A stretch of 64,000 nt of DNA, from assembly GCA_003252395.1 (NCBI GenBank), contig QKEL01000012.1, positions 186,001 through 250,000 of the forward strand. The letters run 5' to 3'. Both the position numbers and the translations under genes were made by a program. The notes below the pieces were generated by a model that saw nothing but the letters and a program-made list of their open reading frames with translations, was not told where the DNA came from and searched no databases. Shown here piece after piece: positions 16,274 to 25,207 of this stretch (positions are counted from its first letter, which is position 1; every line of letters starts with the position of its first letter). Origin of the DNA: Spirochaetales bacterium (GTDB lineage Bacteria; Spirochaetota; Spirochaetia; Treponematales; Treponemataceae).

Positions 16274-16321
16274 TGTTACATACTCACAGTTTCTCTCTCA
16301 CCAGTTTCAAGGAGATATCGA

Positions 16322-17671
16322 ATGGTCATTCTCACGCTAAATTGCGGAAGCTCCTCCGCAAAGTATCAGGTTTTCGATTGGGACAATCAGGATGTCATCG
16401 CTTCCGGCGTCGTAGAGCGCGTTACCCAGGAAGGCGGTTCCATAACCCATATCGCCAAGGGCAAGGGCGAGGTGAAAACGAACCACGAGTGCCCGAACCA
16501 CACAATCGCGGTTGAACTGATCATCCGCACCCTCACCGATCCCGAGGTCGGCGTCATTTCCGACATGAGCGTGATCAAGGCGGTCGGACACCGGGTCCTG
16601 CACGGCGGCGACAAGTTCACGAAGTCCGTGATCGTCACCCCCGAGGTGCTCGAAACCTTCCGTTCCGTCCAGGACCTCGGGCCCCTTCACAACCCCGCCA
16701 ACATCATGGGAATCGAGGCCGCGCAGAAGGTGCTTCCCAACGTGCCCCACTGCGCCGTCATGGACACCGCGTGGCATCAGACCATGCCCGACACCAGCTT
16801 CATGTACGCCGTGCCCTACGAGTGGTACACCGACTACGCCGTCCGCCGCTACGGTTTCCACGGCACCAGCTTTCTCTATACCGCCAAGCGCGCTTCCGTC
16901 GTGCTGGGAAAGAAACCCGAAGACACCAACGTCATCATCGCCCACATAGGCAACGGCGCCTCCATGTGCTGCGTGAAGAACGGCAAGGGCTTCGATACGA
17001 CCATGGGCATCACGCCCCTGGAAGGCTTGGTCATGGGCACCCGCTCCGGCGACTGCGACCCCGCCCTCGCCTTCTACATGATGCGCAAAACCGGAATGTC
17101 CGTGCAGGACATCGACAACGCGCTGAACAAGAAATCGGGACTACTCGGGGTTTCCGGGAAATACGCCGACCGGCGGGATATCTCCAAGGCGATGGCCGAG
17201 GGCGATAAGCGGGCCGAGCTCGCCTTCAAGCTCGAAACCTATCGGCTGCGCAAGTATATCGGCTCCTACATCGCGGCGATGGGCGAGAAGCCCGATGCCC
17301 TCGTCTTCACCGCCGGCGTGGGAGAGTTCCACGCGGGAGTGCGCGAGGCGGTCTGTTCGGGCCTGGAACACCTGGGCATAAAGATGGATCCCGCCAAGAA
17401 CGCGATCGCCCGCACCCGAAACGCCGAAACCTGCATCAGCGCCGACGATTCGCCCATTAAGATCTTCATCATACCCACCGACGAGGAGCTCGTCATGACC
17501 GAGGACGCGTACGCGCTCATGAAGGGAACCTACGACGTCCACACGAAGTTTACCTATTCCTTCCAGTCGCCGAATTACGTGAACAAGGGGCGCGCGGAAG
17601 GGCTGGTACGTGACCTTGAGAAAAACCCGGATCTCGCGAAGATTATCGTAAAGATTCCCGGAGCGAAATGA
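16322..17671 (+). CDS. ackA: Acetate kinase
   Basis: AckA transfers phosphate between acetyl phosphate and ADP, the ATP-yielding step of acetate fermentation. The ATG at 16322 follows AAGGAGATATCGA; the frame runs open upstream but lacks a ribosome site there. The 449-residue protein has ASKHA-family signatures: [15 protein letters not shown] at the N-terminus, [30 protein letters not shown] and FTAGVGEF. It is about 50 residues longer than the E. coli enzyme, with an extra C-terminal tail ending [10 protein letters not shown]. No phosphotransacetylase gene is in view. A PfkB-family kinase follows 3 nt after the stop, probably co-transcribed. Confidence 0.97.
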   Translation: MVILTLNCGSSSAKYQVFDWDNQDVIASGVVERVTQEGGSITHIAKGKGEVKTNHECPNHTIAVELIIRTLTDPEVGVISDMSVIKAVGHRVLHGGDKFTKSVIVTPEVLETFRSVQDLGPLHNPANIMGIEAAQKVLPNVPHCAVMDTAWHQTMPDTSFMYAVPYEWYTDYAVRRYGFHGTSFLYTAKRASVVLGKKPEDTNVIIAHIGNGASMCCVKNGKGFDTTMGITPLEGLVMGTRSGDCDPALAFYMMRKTGMSVQDIDNALNKKSGLLGVSGKYADRRDISKAMAEGDKRAELAFKLETYRLRKYIGSYIAAMGEKPDALVFTAGVGEFHAGVREAVCSGLEHLGIKMDPAKNAIARTRNAETCISADDSPIKIFIIPTDEELVMTEDAYALMKGTYDVHTKFTYSFQSPNYVNKGRAEGLVRDLEKNPDLAKIIVKIPGAK

Positions 17672-17674
17672 TCC

Positions 17675-18664
17675 ATGGATATCCTCGGGATCGGCAACGC
17701 GCTGGTAGATATCTTCTGTTTTACCGACGATGAAATCTCCCCGGCGTTGGGGTTATATCCCAACGCCGCCGCGCATGTCGCCCCCGAGAGGATGGACGAA
17801 CTGCTCCTCGCGGTAACGCGCCCCATTCCGGTTTCCGGGGGGGGCGCCTCCAACGCGCTTAAGGCCGCCGCGACCCTGGGCTCCTCGTGCGCCTTCGTCG
17901 GCTGCACGGGGACCGAAGACCGCGAAAGCGACCGGTGGGCGCGGATTTTCGAGCGGGACCTCGCCGCGTTCGGCATCCGCGCCTCTTTGGAGCGCCGCGC
18001 AGTCCCGACCGGCCGCTGCCTGGTCATCCGTATGCCCGGCGGCATGAAGGCAATCGCCTGCGCCCCCGGGGCGGCACCCACCCTCAGGCCGGAGCAAATC
18101 GACCCCGTCCTGATCGCCGACGCCAAAATCGTGCACCTGGACGGGCAGGTCTTGCGTAACGCGGAACTGACCGATAGGATCGCGAATCTGTGCCGGTCGC
18201 TGAACGTGCCACTATCCATCGATATAGCGTCCGCGGATATAGCCCGAAACCGGGCCGGCCTGGTCGATTCTATCCTGCGAAACAACCAGTGCGTTCTTTT
18301 CATGAACGAGGACGAATCCCACGAGTTTTCAAAGGCCATCGCCCCTACGGGATGCGAAGGAACGCTTTTTTCGTCTTATACGGAAAACGAGTCCCGGAAA
18401 ACCTGTATCGTGCGGAAACGGGGCGCGGCGGGAGCCCAGGCATGGATTGGAGGGGAGATGATCGACGCGCCCTCGGCGACGGCGGTGGAAGCCCCGTTGG
18501 ACGATACCGCCGCGGGGGACTGTTTCGCGGGGGCCTTCCTGAATCAATGGCTTGCCGGAGGGGAGACGGGCGCCATGCTGGAAACGGCGAACGCCTTCGC
18601 CGCCACGGTTCTCGGCGTTCCCGGCAGCGACATCCCCCCGCCCGCTAGGCCCGCTATCGGCTAA
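17675..18664 (+). CDS. PfkB-family carbohydrate/nucleoside kinase
   Basis: The 329-residue product belongs to the ribokinase/PfkB family, ATP-dependent kinases of sugars or nucleosides. It shows the N-terminal substrate motif VSGGGASNALKAAATLG and the C-terminal catalytic motif DDTAAGDCFAGAFL, whose aspartate is the expected general base; the usual GAGD reads AAGD. The overall pattern (MDILGIGNALVDIF) is closest to the adenosine-kinase-like branch, but the substrate is not certain. It runs in an operon with ackA and converges with the DJ-1 gene, the two stop codons overlapping at 18661-18664. Confidence 0.85.
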   Translation: MDILGIGNALVDIFCFTDDEISPALGLYPNAAAHVAPERMDELLLAVTRPIPVSGGGASNALKAAATLGSSCAFVGCTGTEDRESDRWARIFERDLAAFGIRASLERRAVPTGRCLVIRMPGGMKAIACAPGAAPTLRPEQIDPVLIADAKIVHLDGQVLRNAELTDRIANLCRSLNVPLSIDIASADIARNRAGLVDSILRNNQCVLFMNEDESHEFSKAIAPTGCEGTLFSSYTENESRKTCIVRKRGAAGAQAWIGGEMIDAPSATAVEAPLDDTAAGDCFAGAFLNQWLAGGETGAMLETANAFAATVLGVPGSDIPPPARPAIG

Positions 18665-19209
18665 CGGGCCAGCAACCCGATTCTCAGTTTATTGGCGATC
18701 GACTCGCCCGCCGCATGCGCGACCAGTACCAGGGCGAACTCCTCCGCCGTTCCGGCAGCGCGCGACGTGATCAGGTTTCCGTCCACAACCACCCGGTCTT
18801 CGAGGGGCGCGGGCCGAAGGCTGTCGCCGGAGCCGGGGTAACAGGTCCACTTACGGCCGACCAACAGGCTCCAGCCGCCGAGAACGACCGCGGGAGCGGC
18901 GCAAATGGCGCCCACGAGCTTTCCCGCGTGCATCATTCCCTCGACGATCGAACGTACCCCTAAAGACTCGGAAAGGTGCTTGCTGCCCTGTCCCCCGCCG
19001 GGTAAAACGACCAAGTCGGGCAGGGGCAAAAGCAGGACCTCTTCGATCGTTGCGTCGGCTTCCACGGTAAGATCGTGCCCGGACTTTACCTTCTTGCCCG
19101 TTACGCCCACGACCACCACGCGCAGCCCGGCGCGGCGGAGGTAATCGATCGGGGTGATCGCCTCGACGTCCTCGAATCCTTCGGCCAAAAACACGTACGC
19201 ACTTTTCAT
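18661..19209 (-). CDS. DJ-1/PfpI family protein
   Basis: The 182-residue protein has the DJ-1/ThiJ fold: N-terminal VFLAEGFEDVEAITPIDYLR with the conserved glutamate, PDLVVLPGGGQGS, and the nucleophile elbow AICAAPAVV with its reactive cysteine. Members act as glyoxalase III, protein or nucleic-acid deglycases, or redox-protective proteins; the exact activity is not readable here. GAGG lies 7 nt before the ATG. It is divergent from the response regulator gene with a 48-nt gap. Confidence 0.88.
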   Translation of the reverse strand: MKSAYVFLAEGFEDVEAITPIDYLRRAGLRVVVVGVTGKKVKSGHDLTVEADATIEEVLLLPLPDLVVLPGGGQGSKHLSESLGVRSIVEGMMHAGKLVGAICAAPAVVLGGWSLLVGRKWTCYPGSGDSLRPAPLEDRVVVDGNLITSRAAGTAEEFALVLVAHAAGESIANKLRIGLLAR

Positions 19210-19220
19210 ATAAGTTCCTC

Positions 19221-19249
19221 TTTAAACATCCTGAAGGCGCTAGTATAAT
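19221..19249 (+). promoter_or_regulatory. Predicted leaderless promoter of the two-receiver regulator
   Basis: TTTAAA (19221-19226), a 17-nt spacer and a perfect TATAAT (19244-19249) end 8 nt before the ATG at 19258, with no Shine-Dalgarno between. The -10 lies in the palindrome AGTATAATACT, so it could also serve the divergent DJ-1 gene. Confidence 0.55.
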
Positions 19250-19257
19250 ACTAAACG

Positions 19258-20502
19258 ATGAAACAAGTATTGTTAATAGACGACTCGAACATATTTAGGG
19301 ATTACATACGGTCCAAATTCGAATCCAGGCACGTAGCCCTTTCCATCGGGGTGGGAATGCTCGACAGCATCTCGAAAATGCGGTCCATGGTTCCCGAACT
19401 GATAATAATCGACTTCCTTTCGGCGAAGGCGTTCCTTTTCGATATTCTGGAGTCGAAACGGACCGATCCGAACGCCAAGGATATCCCCGTAATCCTCCTT
19501 GCCCAGAAGATAGAGAAAAAGGACATTGCCCGACTCGCGGAATACGGCGTGCGCAAAATTATCCCGAAGCCCCTGCGGATCGACCAGCTTTTTTCCATGG
19601 TATCGCCCATTCTCGGCGTCGAGTTCGACATCGACAATACCCCGTGCATCCTCGAGGCCAGGGTCAACGACAACATCATCTTCATAGAGCTGGCGCAGGG
19701 CTTAAACCGTGAAAAAATCGACCTTTTAAAATATCGCATCAAGGAATTGATCGATCTGTACGGACTGACGCTCCCGAAGATCCTCATGATGATGACGGAC
19801 CTTTCCCTTTCCTTTATCGACGCGCCGAACCTGGAACACCTGATGAACAGTATCCTCTACGATCAGGGCGTGAGAAACCGAAACATCAAGATCCTTACCC
19901 TCGACCCCTTCGTGCGCGACTTTATCAACGGAAGCAAGGAATACGCGGACATCCAAATCGTGACGGACCTATCGAAGGCAATCGATTCCCTCCTAAAGGA
20001 CGTGAACCCGACGGACGATTCTCCCACCGTCATATCGGAACGCATCCTCTCGATGGACAAAACCCGCGAGGAGGACTCTTCCTCGCTTCAGATGCGGTTT
20101 AAAAGCGAGTTGGAATCGCTGAAGGCGAGCGCGCGGGAAATCCGAATCGCCGTGGTAGACGACGATATCGTGATCCGGACGGTTCTCGGCAAGACCTTCC
20201 AATCGATACAGGCGAACGTGGACCAGTTCGAGTCCGGCGAGGCCTTCGTGCCGGCGGGCCTATCGGGAAAATACGACCTCGTGTTCCTTGACCTGATGAT
20301 GCCCGGCATGAACGGGTTCGAGGTACTCCAAAACATGCGGCAAAACGGAATCGCGACCCCGATTATCGTGCTCTCGGCGATAAGCCAGCGCGAGGCGGTC
20401 CTCAAGGTGCTCTCGGCCGGGGTCAAGAGTTATATGATCAAACCGCTAAAACCCGATGCGATATTGAAGAAGGCCATCGAAGTTTTACAGGCCAACCTGT
20501 GA
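19258..20502 (+). CDS. Two-receiver response regulator with a STAS-like middle domain
   Basis: The 414-residue protein has a first receiver domain (residues 1-120; Asp8/Asp9, likely phospho-acceptor Asp52, Lys104) and a middle region (about 125-250) whose alternating strands and helices (NDNIIFIELAQGLN, KILMMMTDLSLSFID) resemble a STAS domain. A linker leads to a second canonical receiver (295-414; DDD at 301-303, Asp345 in FLDLMMPG, Lys395). There is no DNA-binding or enzymatic output, so signalling is probably by protein contact. The stop overlaps the next gene as GTGA, coupling it to the hybrid kinase. The STAS call is tentative. Confidence 0.8.
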   Translation: MKQVLLIDDSNIFRDYIRSKFESRHVALSIGVGMLDSISKMRSMVPELIIIDFLSAKAFLFDILESKRTDPNAKDIPVILLAQKIEKKDIARLAEYGVRKIIPKPLRIDQLFSMVSPILGVEFDIDNTPCILEARVNDNIIFIELAQGLNREKIDLLKYRIKELIDLYGLTLPKILMMMTDLSLSFIDAPNLEHLMNSILYDQGVRNRNIKILTLDPFVRDFINGSKEYADIQIVTDLSKAIDSLLKDVNPTDDSPTVISERILSMDKTREEDSSSLQMRFKSELESLKASAREIRIAVVDDDIVIRTVLGKTFQSIQANVDQFESGEAFVPAGLSGKYDLVFLDLMMPGMNGFEVLQNMRQNGIATPIIVLSAISQREAVLKVLSAGVKSYMIKPLKPDAILKKAIEVLQANL

Positions 20503-22988
20503 GCATGAGCGGCGAAAACGCCCTGATCGGCAAATACCTCGAAACCTCGGGAATACCCGCCCTGGTCTTCGGGACGAACGGCAAGCTCCTGTCCTGGACG
20601 CCGCCTGCGGAAGAGCTGTTCCCCGAAATAAAGGCGGGCGGGCAGGGCTCCTGCGATATCCGAACCGTTATCCTGAAACGGGTATCGCCCGAGACGAGAA
20701 TCAGGCTTAAATACCTATTCGAGAATGGGACCCCGCACTTTGAGATCGAATTTCCCAGCGGCCCGCGGGAAGACCGCCGCTGGCACCGCATGTTCGTGAG
20801 CCGACAGGGCGACGGCAACCGTTTTGCGCTGATCCAGGACGTGACGGGGCAGAAAATCAAGGAACGCCACCTGATGCTCGCCAAAAAGAACGCCGAAGAG
20901 GCGAGCCTATCCCGCAGCCAGTTCCTCGCGAACATCAGCCACGAAATTCGCACCCCCATACAGACCATAATCGGCATGATGGAGCTACTCGGCGACACCA
21001 AGCTGGACGAGGAACAAACGGAGTATTCCCGGCAAGTCCGTTTCAGCGCGGACGTCATGCTCACCCTCATCAACGACATTCTCGATTTCTCCAAGGTTGA
21101 GGCGGGACAGCTGAAGATAGAGATCATCGATTTCGATTTCGCCGACGTGGTTGAGCGGACGGTGGACCTGATCTCCATGGAAGCCCATAAAAAGGGCCTG
21201 GAGATATGCATTACCATCGATCCCGGGATGCCCCTCCGCGTCCAGGGAGATCCCGGCCGCATACAGCAGATTTTGCTGAACCTCGTGAAAAACGCGGTCA
21301 AATTCACCTCGACGGGCTCCATTACCGTGTCGGCGGAATGGAAAACCGGCGACAAGATTTCCCCGCGCAACGGGGAAAATTCCTGGGTGCGCTTCGAGAT
21401 TCAGGACTCGGGGATCGGCATTCCGGACGACGTGAAGACCAAGCTTTTCACGCAGTTCGTGCAGGCGGACACCTCCACGACCCGCAAATACGGCGGCACC
21501 GGGCTCGGCCTGGCCATATCCAAAAACCTCGTGCATTTAATGGACGGCGAGATCGGCGTGAGGGACAATCCCGGCGGCGGCTCGATTTTCTGGTTCGACC
21601 TGCCCCTTTCGGCCTCGAAAGAACAGCCGGTCCCGGAACCCCTGGAGCTCGATCCCGCGACGAGGTTCCTCCTCGTGGACGACAACGAGAAGACCCTCGG
21701 CATACTGGGTAAAATGCTTGCGTCCCTGGGGTACGAAAACGTCCAACGCGCCACCTCGGGTTCCCTCGCCCTACGAAAGCTTCGTTCCGCGTCCCACGCC
21801 CAGCTGCCGTTCGATATCGTCCTGATCGATATGATCATGCCCGAGATGGACGGTTGGCGGCTCGCGGCGGAGATTAACGCGAACAGGGAGATCAACCAGG
21901 CCCAGCTCTACCTGATGGTACCGGAAGGCAGTTTCGGCGCCGACGCGAAAATGAAGCTGCTTGAATGGTTCAACGGATATCTTTACAAGCCCGTGAAGCA
22001 GCGCCGGCTCGTCGAGCTGCTGCGCGAACACTGGCAGTCCTCCATCGACCTCGAGGTGGTAGAGGAAATCGGGGAATTGCAGGAAATCGACGAGAACGCG
22101 CAAACCGTCCCGGCGGGGGAAAAGGCGCCGAAACGGAAGGCGAACGCCGAACCCGACCAACAGCCGGACGAGTCGGCGCGGGCCGCGGACCTCACCGGCA
22201 TTACGGTGCTGGTGGCCGAGGATCACCCGGTCAACAGCAAGCTGCTGAAAATTTTCCTCGAAAAGGCCGGGGCCGCGGTCCTCTTGGCGGAAGACGGGAA
22301 ACAGGCAACGGAACAGATACGCGCCAACGCCGTGGATATCGTTTTTATGGACATTCAAATGCCCCGCATGAACGGGTACGAGGCCGCCGCGTGGATGCGG
22401 AAAAACGAATACCCGCAACCGATCATAGCCTGTACCGCCAGCGCCCAGGAAAACGAGCGGGAAAAATGCGTTTCCTACGGCATGAACGAGATATTGCCAA
22501 AACCGTATAAGCGAAACGACGTGTACCGGATCGTCGAAACCTTCGTGCCAAAGGCCAAAATGACAGAACCCGCGGGAGGCGCCATGCAGGAAAGACCCAA
22601 AAGCCAGGAAACGCCGCCGAACGAGACGGCATCCGCCGAGATATTCGACGCGAAGGCCTACCTCGAGATCATGGGCGACGATGAAGCCATTGCGGCAAGC
22701 CTGATTGACGGATTCCTGGACCAGACGACCCGGCATATGAAAACCTTGCGCGACGCCCTGGCGGGGGGGGATTTCGGGAGCGGACGCCGAACCGCCCACC
22801 TGATCAAGGGTAGCGCCCTCAATATCACGGCGAACCGTTTGGCCGCCGCGGCGAAAGAGATCGAGTGCGCCCCGGACAATACCAATACCCACGGGTTCGC
22901 GGAGCGGTTCAAGCGCATGAGCGAGGCCTTCGCCGAACTCAAGGCCGCGCTCAAGGCCCAATACGGCGGGGGAGGCAACCCTTCATGA
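20499..22988 (+). CDS. Hybrid histidine kinase: PAS-like, HisKA, HATPase, two receivers, HPt
   Basis: The 829-residue protein (GTG at 20499 overlapping the previous TGA; ATG at 20505 is an alternative) has no membrane segment, so the sensor is cytoplasmic. In order: a PAS-like domain (about 12-120), HisKA with phospho-acceptor His148 in FLANISHEIRTP, and HATPase_c with NLVKNAVKF, DSGIGIPD and GGTGLGLAI. A first receiver (Asp444 in LIDMIMPEMDG), a Pro/Glu-rich linker, a second receiver (Asp618 in FMDIQMPRMNG) and a C-terminal HPt domain (His767 in AHLIKGSA) follow. It therefore carries a whole His-Asp-His relay. The likely final acceptor is the upstream regulator. Confidence 0.92.
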   Translation: MSMSGENALIGKYLETSGIPALVFGTNGKLLSWTPPAEELFPEIKAGGQGSCDIRTVILKRVSPETRIRLKYLFENGTPHFEIEFPSGPREDRRWHRMFVSRQGDGNRFALIQDVTGQKIKERHLMLAKKNAEEASLSRSQFLANISHEIRTPIQTIIGMMELLGDTKLDEEQTEYSRQVRFSADVMLTLINDILDFSKVEAGQLKIEIIDFDFADVVERTVDLISMEAHKKGLEICITIDPGMPLRVQGDPGRIQQILLNLVKNAVKFTSTGSITVSAEWKTGDKISPRNGENSWVRFEIQDSGIGIPDDVKTKLFTQFVQADTSTTRKYGGTGLGLAISKNLVHLMDGEIGVRDNPGGGSIFWFDLPLSASKEQPVPEPLELDPATRFLLVDDNEKTLGILGKMLASLGYENVQRATSGSLALRKLRSASHAQLPFDIVLIDMIMPEMDGWRLAAEINANREINQAQLYLMVPEGSFGADAKMKLLEWFNGYLYKPVKQRRLVELLREHWQSSIDLEVVEEIGELQEIDENAQTVPAGEKAPKRKANAEPDQQPDESARAADLTGITVLVAEDHPVNSKLLKIFLEKAGAAVLLAEDGKQATEQIRANAVDIVFMDIQMPRMNGYEAAAWMRKNEYPQPIIACTASAQENEREKCVSYGMNEILPKPYKRNDVYRIVETFVPKAKMTEPAGGAMQERPKSQETPPNETASAEIFDAKAYLEIMGDDEAIAASLIDGFLDQTTRHMKTLRDALAGGDFGSGRRTAHLIKGSALNITANRLAAAAKEIECAPDNTNTHGFAERFKRMSEAFAELKAALKAQYGGGGNPS

Positions 22989-23836
22989 GACTCGCCACCT
23001 ATCATGCCCATACGACCCGTTGCGACGGGGGCGATTCGCCTTCCCGACTCGCGGAGGCGGCGCTCGCCTCGGGAATGACCGACCTGGGTTATTCGGCCCA
23101 CGCCGCCTGGCCCTTCGCAACCGAATGGCACCTGCGCCCCGGGGACTATGAAGCCTACGTGGCAGAGATCCGGGAATTGGAACGCCGTTTCGCGGGCAAG
23201 CTCACAATTCGCTGCGGCTTTGAGGCGGACTATCTTCCCGGCGTGAGCGCCCCGGATAGGGGCCTTTACGCGCGCTTTAAGATCGATTACCTCATCGGCT
23301 CGATTCATTACGTGGGCGCCGCCTATCCCGGCGAGATAGCCGAACCGTGGTCGGTGGACGGACCGACGGAAACCGTCGCGGCGACCCTGGACGCGGCCTT
23401 CGGAGGCGACGGCAAACGGGCCGTGCGCGCGTATTGGAACCTGATGCGCGATATGGTCAGTCATTGCCGATTCGACATCGTGGGACATGCCGACCTAATC
23501 AGGAAGAGAAACGGCGCGTTGGGTTTCTTCGACGAATCGGCCCCGTGGTACCGGAAGGAACTGGAAAGAACCGCGAAGGCCATCGCGCGCGCGGGAAAGA
23601 TCGTGGAAATCAACACCGGCGCGATTAGCAGGGGGGCCATGGACGACCTCTACCCTTCCGCCGAGTTTCTTTCCATCCTGTACAAACAGGGGGCGCGGTT
23701 AACCGTCAATTCCGACGCCCACGCGGCCAAAGACCTAACCTCGGCCTATGACCGCGCCTATCGCGCCGCCAGGGAGGCGGGCTTTACCGAACTGTGGTTC
23801 CTTGATTCCGGGGGATGGGTTCCCGAAGCGCTTTAA
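22985..23836 (+). CDS. PHP-domain phosphatase, HisJ-like
   Basis: The 283-residue protein starts at an ATG overlapping the kinase stop (ATGA). It has the PHP metal-binding pattern: HAH at residues 7-9, a SAHA segment, GFEADYLPG, SIHYVG, GHADLIRK and VNSDAHAAKD. It is similar to HisK/HisJ-type histidinol-phosphate phosphatases. Position at the end of a signalling operon rather than beside his genes leaves the physiological substrate open; a small phosphate ester or a signalling role are both possible. Confidence 0.8.
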   Translation: MRLATYHAHTTRCDGGDSPSRLAEAALASGMTDLGYSAHAAWPFATEWHLRPGDYEAYVAEIRELERRFAGKLTIRCGFEADYLPGVSAPDRGLYARFKIDYLIGSIHYVGAAYPGEIAEPWSVDGPTETVAATLDAAFGGDGKRAVRAYWNLMRDMVSHCRFDIVGHADLIRKRNGALGFFDESAPWYRKELERTAKAIARAGKIVEINTGAISRGAMDDLYPSAEFLSILYKQGARLTVNSDAHAAKDLTSAYDRAYRAAREAGFTELWFLDSGGWVPEAL

Positions 23837-23870
23837 AAAAAGCAAGGGAACGAGCCTCAGCCGTTCCCTT
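23835..23870 (-). terminator. Terminator of the DksA-like gene
   Basis: AAGGGAACG (23844-23852) pairs with CGTTCCCTT (23862-23870). The U-tract lies on the minus-strand side (A run 23835-23841), so it serves the minus-strand gene. It sits just after the PHP-gene stop and might also slow plus-strand transcription. Confidence 0.8.
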
Positions 23871-23900
23871 ATTCCGTTCTGCGATCGCAGTGCCGTCTGA

Positions 23901-24257
23901 TTATCGGTTACGCCGCTCGTCGGCGCTTTGGCACTCGATACACATTAGCGCGTACGGGATCGCCTCGAGCCGTTCCTTCGGGATGCGTTTACCGCATTTC
24001 ATGCACAGGCCGTACTTGCCCTGCTCGATCCTGCTAATGGCCGAATCGATCAATCTCATGCGCTTTATATCCTTGGTCCCGATGGTTTCGAGCATTTTTC
24101 GGTCCATATCGTCGGAAGCTATATCGGCAAAATCCTTGGGATCTATTCCTTCCACAATCGCGCGAAAGTCTTCGTTATTTGATATTAAGGTATCGATAAT
24201 TTCTTGTTTCAGGTCGTAAAGGGCGGTTTTCATCTGGTCGATGAATTCTTTTTCCAT
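23901..24257 (-). CDS. DksA/TraR-type C4 zinc-finger protein
   Basis: The 118-residue product starts at the ATG at 24257, with GGAG 8 nt upstream; an in-frame TTG at 24278 is less likely. It has an N-terminal helical region and a C-terminal four-cysteine zinc finger, CMKCGKR followed by CIECQ, with the family pattern IEQGKYGLCMKCGKRIPKER before it. DksA-type proteins bind the RNA polymerase secondary channel and modulate rRNA and stress promoters, often with ppGpp. The DxxDA coiled-coil tip motif is not obvious, so activity on polymerase is inferred. Its promoter overlaps that of infA. Confidence 0.85.
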   Translation of the reverse strand: MEKEFIDQMKTALYDLKQEIIDTLISNNEDFRAIVEGIDPKDFADIASDDMDRKMLETIGTKDIKRMRLIDSAISRIEQGKYGLCMKCGKRIPKERLEAIPYALMCIECQSADERRNR

Positions 24258-24271
24258 ACAAAGTACTCCAG

Positions 24272-24300
24272 TTGACAAATATATAGATAGACCATAGAAT
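24272..24300 (+). promoter_or_regulatory. Predicted infA promoter
   Basis: A perfect TTGACA (24272-24277), a 17-nt spacer and TAGAAT (24295-24300) predict a start near 24307. The -10 overlaps the -10 of the opposite-strand DksA-like promoter by two bases. Confidence 0.65.
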
Positions 24301-24327
24301 TATACGAACGAAATCTGTAAAAATCAA
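24299..24327 (-). promoter_or_regulatory. Predicted promoter of the DksA-like gene
   Basis: On the minus strand TTGATT (24327-24322), a 17-nt spacer and TATAAT (24304-24299) predict a start near 24292, 35 nt before the ATG. It overlaps the infA promoter so closely that polymerase cannot occupy both. Confidence 0.65.
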
Positions 24328-24367
24328 ACGAATTTGAAAGATTTCTCGGCATTTTTTTGGAGGCATT

Positions 24368-24586
24368 GTGGCGAAAGAAGAAGCTATCGAAGTGGAAGGT
24401 ATCGTAAAAGAGTCCCTTCCTAATACTATGTTCCGGGTAGAATTGAAAAATGGGCACGTAATTCTCGCCCACCTTTCAGGAAAAATGCGCAAGCACTATA
24501 TCCGTATCGTTCCCGGTGACAGCGTTAAAGTCGCCCTATCTCCCTACGACCTGAACCGCGGCCGTATCATTTACCGCGAGAAATAA
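24368..24586 (+). CDS. infA: Translation initiation factor IF-1
   Basis: The 72-residue product is a full-length IF-1, a single S1/OB-fold protein that binds the 30S A site during initiation. It begins [11 protein letters not shown] and contains the family segments [34 protein letters not shown] and GRI. The start is GTG at 24368, with TGGAGG 4-5 nt upstream. It lies alone between the DksA-like gene and the convergent J-domain gene, 7 nt from the latter's stop. Confidence 0.98.
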   Translation: MAKEEAIEVEGIVKESLPNTMFRVELKNGHVILAHLSGKMRKHYIRIVPGDSVKVALSPYDLNRGRIIYREK

Positions 24587-24593
24587 AACCCCT

Positions 24594-25142
24594 TTATTCC
24601 TTCATCGAAAACAAGAGTCTGATCGCGCGCAGGGTGTTCATGAGACCCCTGCCGATCGAACCAACGCATATTAAGAGCCCGAAAATCCCGAACCATAGCG
24701 AGAACCGGAAAAGCAGGACCCCTAAAACCGTGGTGGCGACGCCGCGAACGAGCATTTCGTAAATTTCCTGCTTCGTGTACGGGCGGTACGTCGGCCGCTC
24801 GCCCCAGGAACCGGAACTGCCGAACGGCCCGTACCAGTTCCACGTATACTGTCCCGTCCAGCGGGGATCGCTGCCCTGTTGGCCGAAGGGGTTTTGCCCC
24901 TGGCTTGCGCCGCCCCATTGCGAGGCCGTATCGGCGTAACCGCCCAGGTCGTATCGCGACTTTTTTGCCGGATCGCCGAGCACGGAATAGGCTTCATTGA
25001 TACGCTTGAATTTTTCTTCGGCGCCGGAGTCGCCCGAATTCCTGTCCGGATGGTACTTGAACGCGAGCTCGCGGTACGCTTTCTTTATTTGGTCTTGCCC
25101 CGCGTCGCGCGAAACGCCCAGGGTCTCATAATAATCGGACAT
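24594..25142 (-). CDS. J-domain membrane protein
   Basis: The 182-residue protein has an N-terminal J domain (about residues 2-67) with the HPD tripeptide in [10 protein letters not shown], a Gly/Gln/Trp-rich linker, and a C-terminal membrane anchor of about one or two helices ([25 protein letters not shown]). It lacks the zinc-binding region of true DnaJ, so it is a specialised J protein that would recruit DnaK to the membrane. GAGG lies 9 nt before the ATG at 25142. It follows smr on the same strand. Confidence 0.85.
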   Translation of the reverse strand: MSDYYETLGVSRDAGQDQIKKAYRELAFKYHPDRNSGDSGAEEKFKRINEAYSVLGDPAKKSRYDLGGYADTASQWGGASQGQNPFGQQGSDPRWTGQYTWNWYGPFGSSGSWGERPTYRPYTKQEIYEMLVRGVATTVLGVLLFRFSLWFGIFGLLICVGSIGRGLMNTLRAIRLLFSMKE

Positions 25143-25207
25143 TAAAATCAACCTCGTATCTGGATTACGTTACTAAGGTACTCATAAACGGCCGGGGTTA
25201 CAAGCGC

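Noticed and set aside
15452..16321. Upstream extension of the ackA frame.
   Set aside because: It lies antisense to the methyltransferase gene, and the acetate kinase N-terminus with its ribosome site is at 16322.
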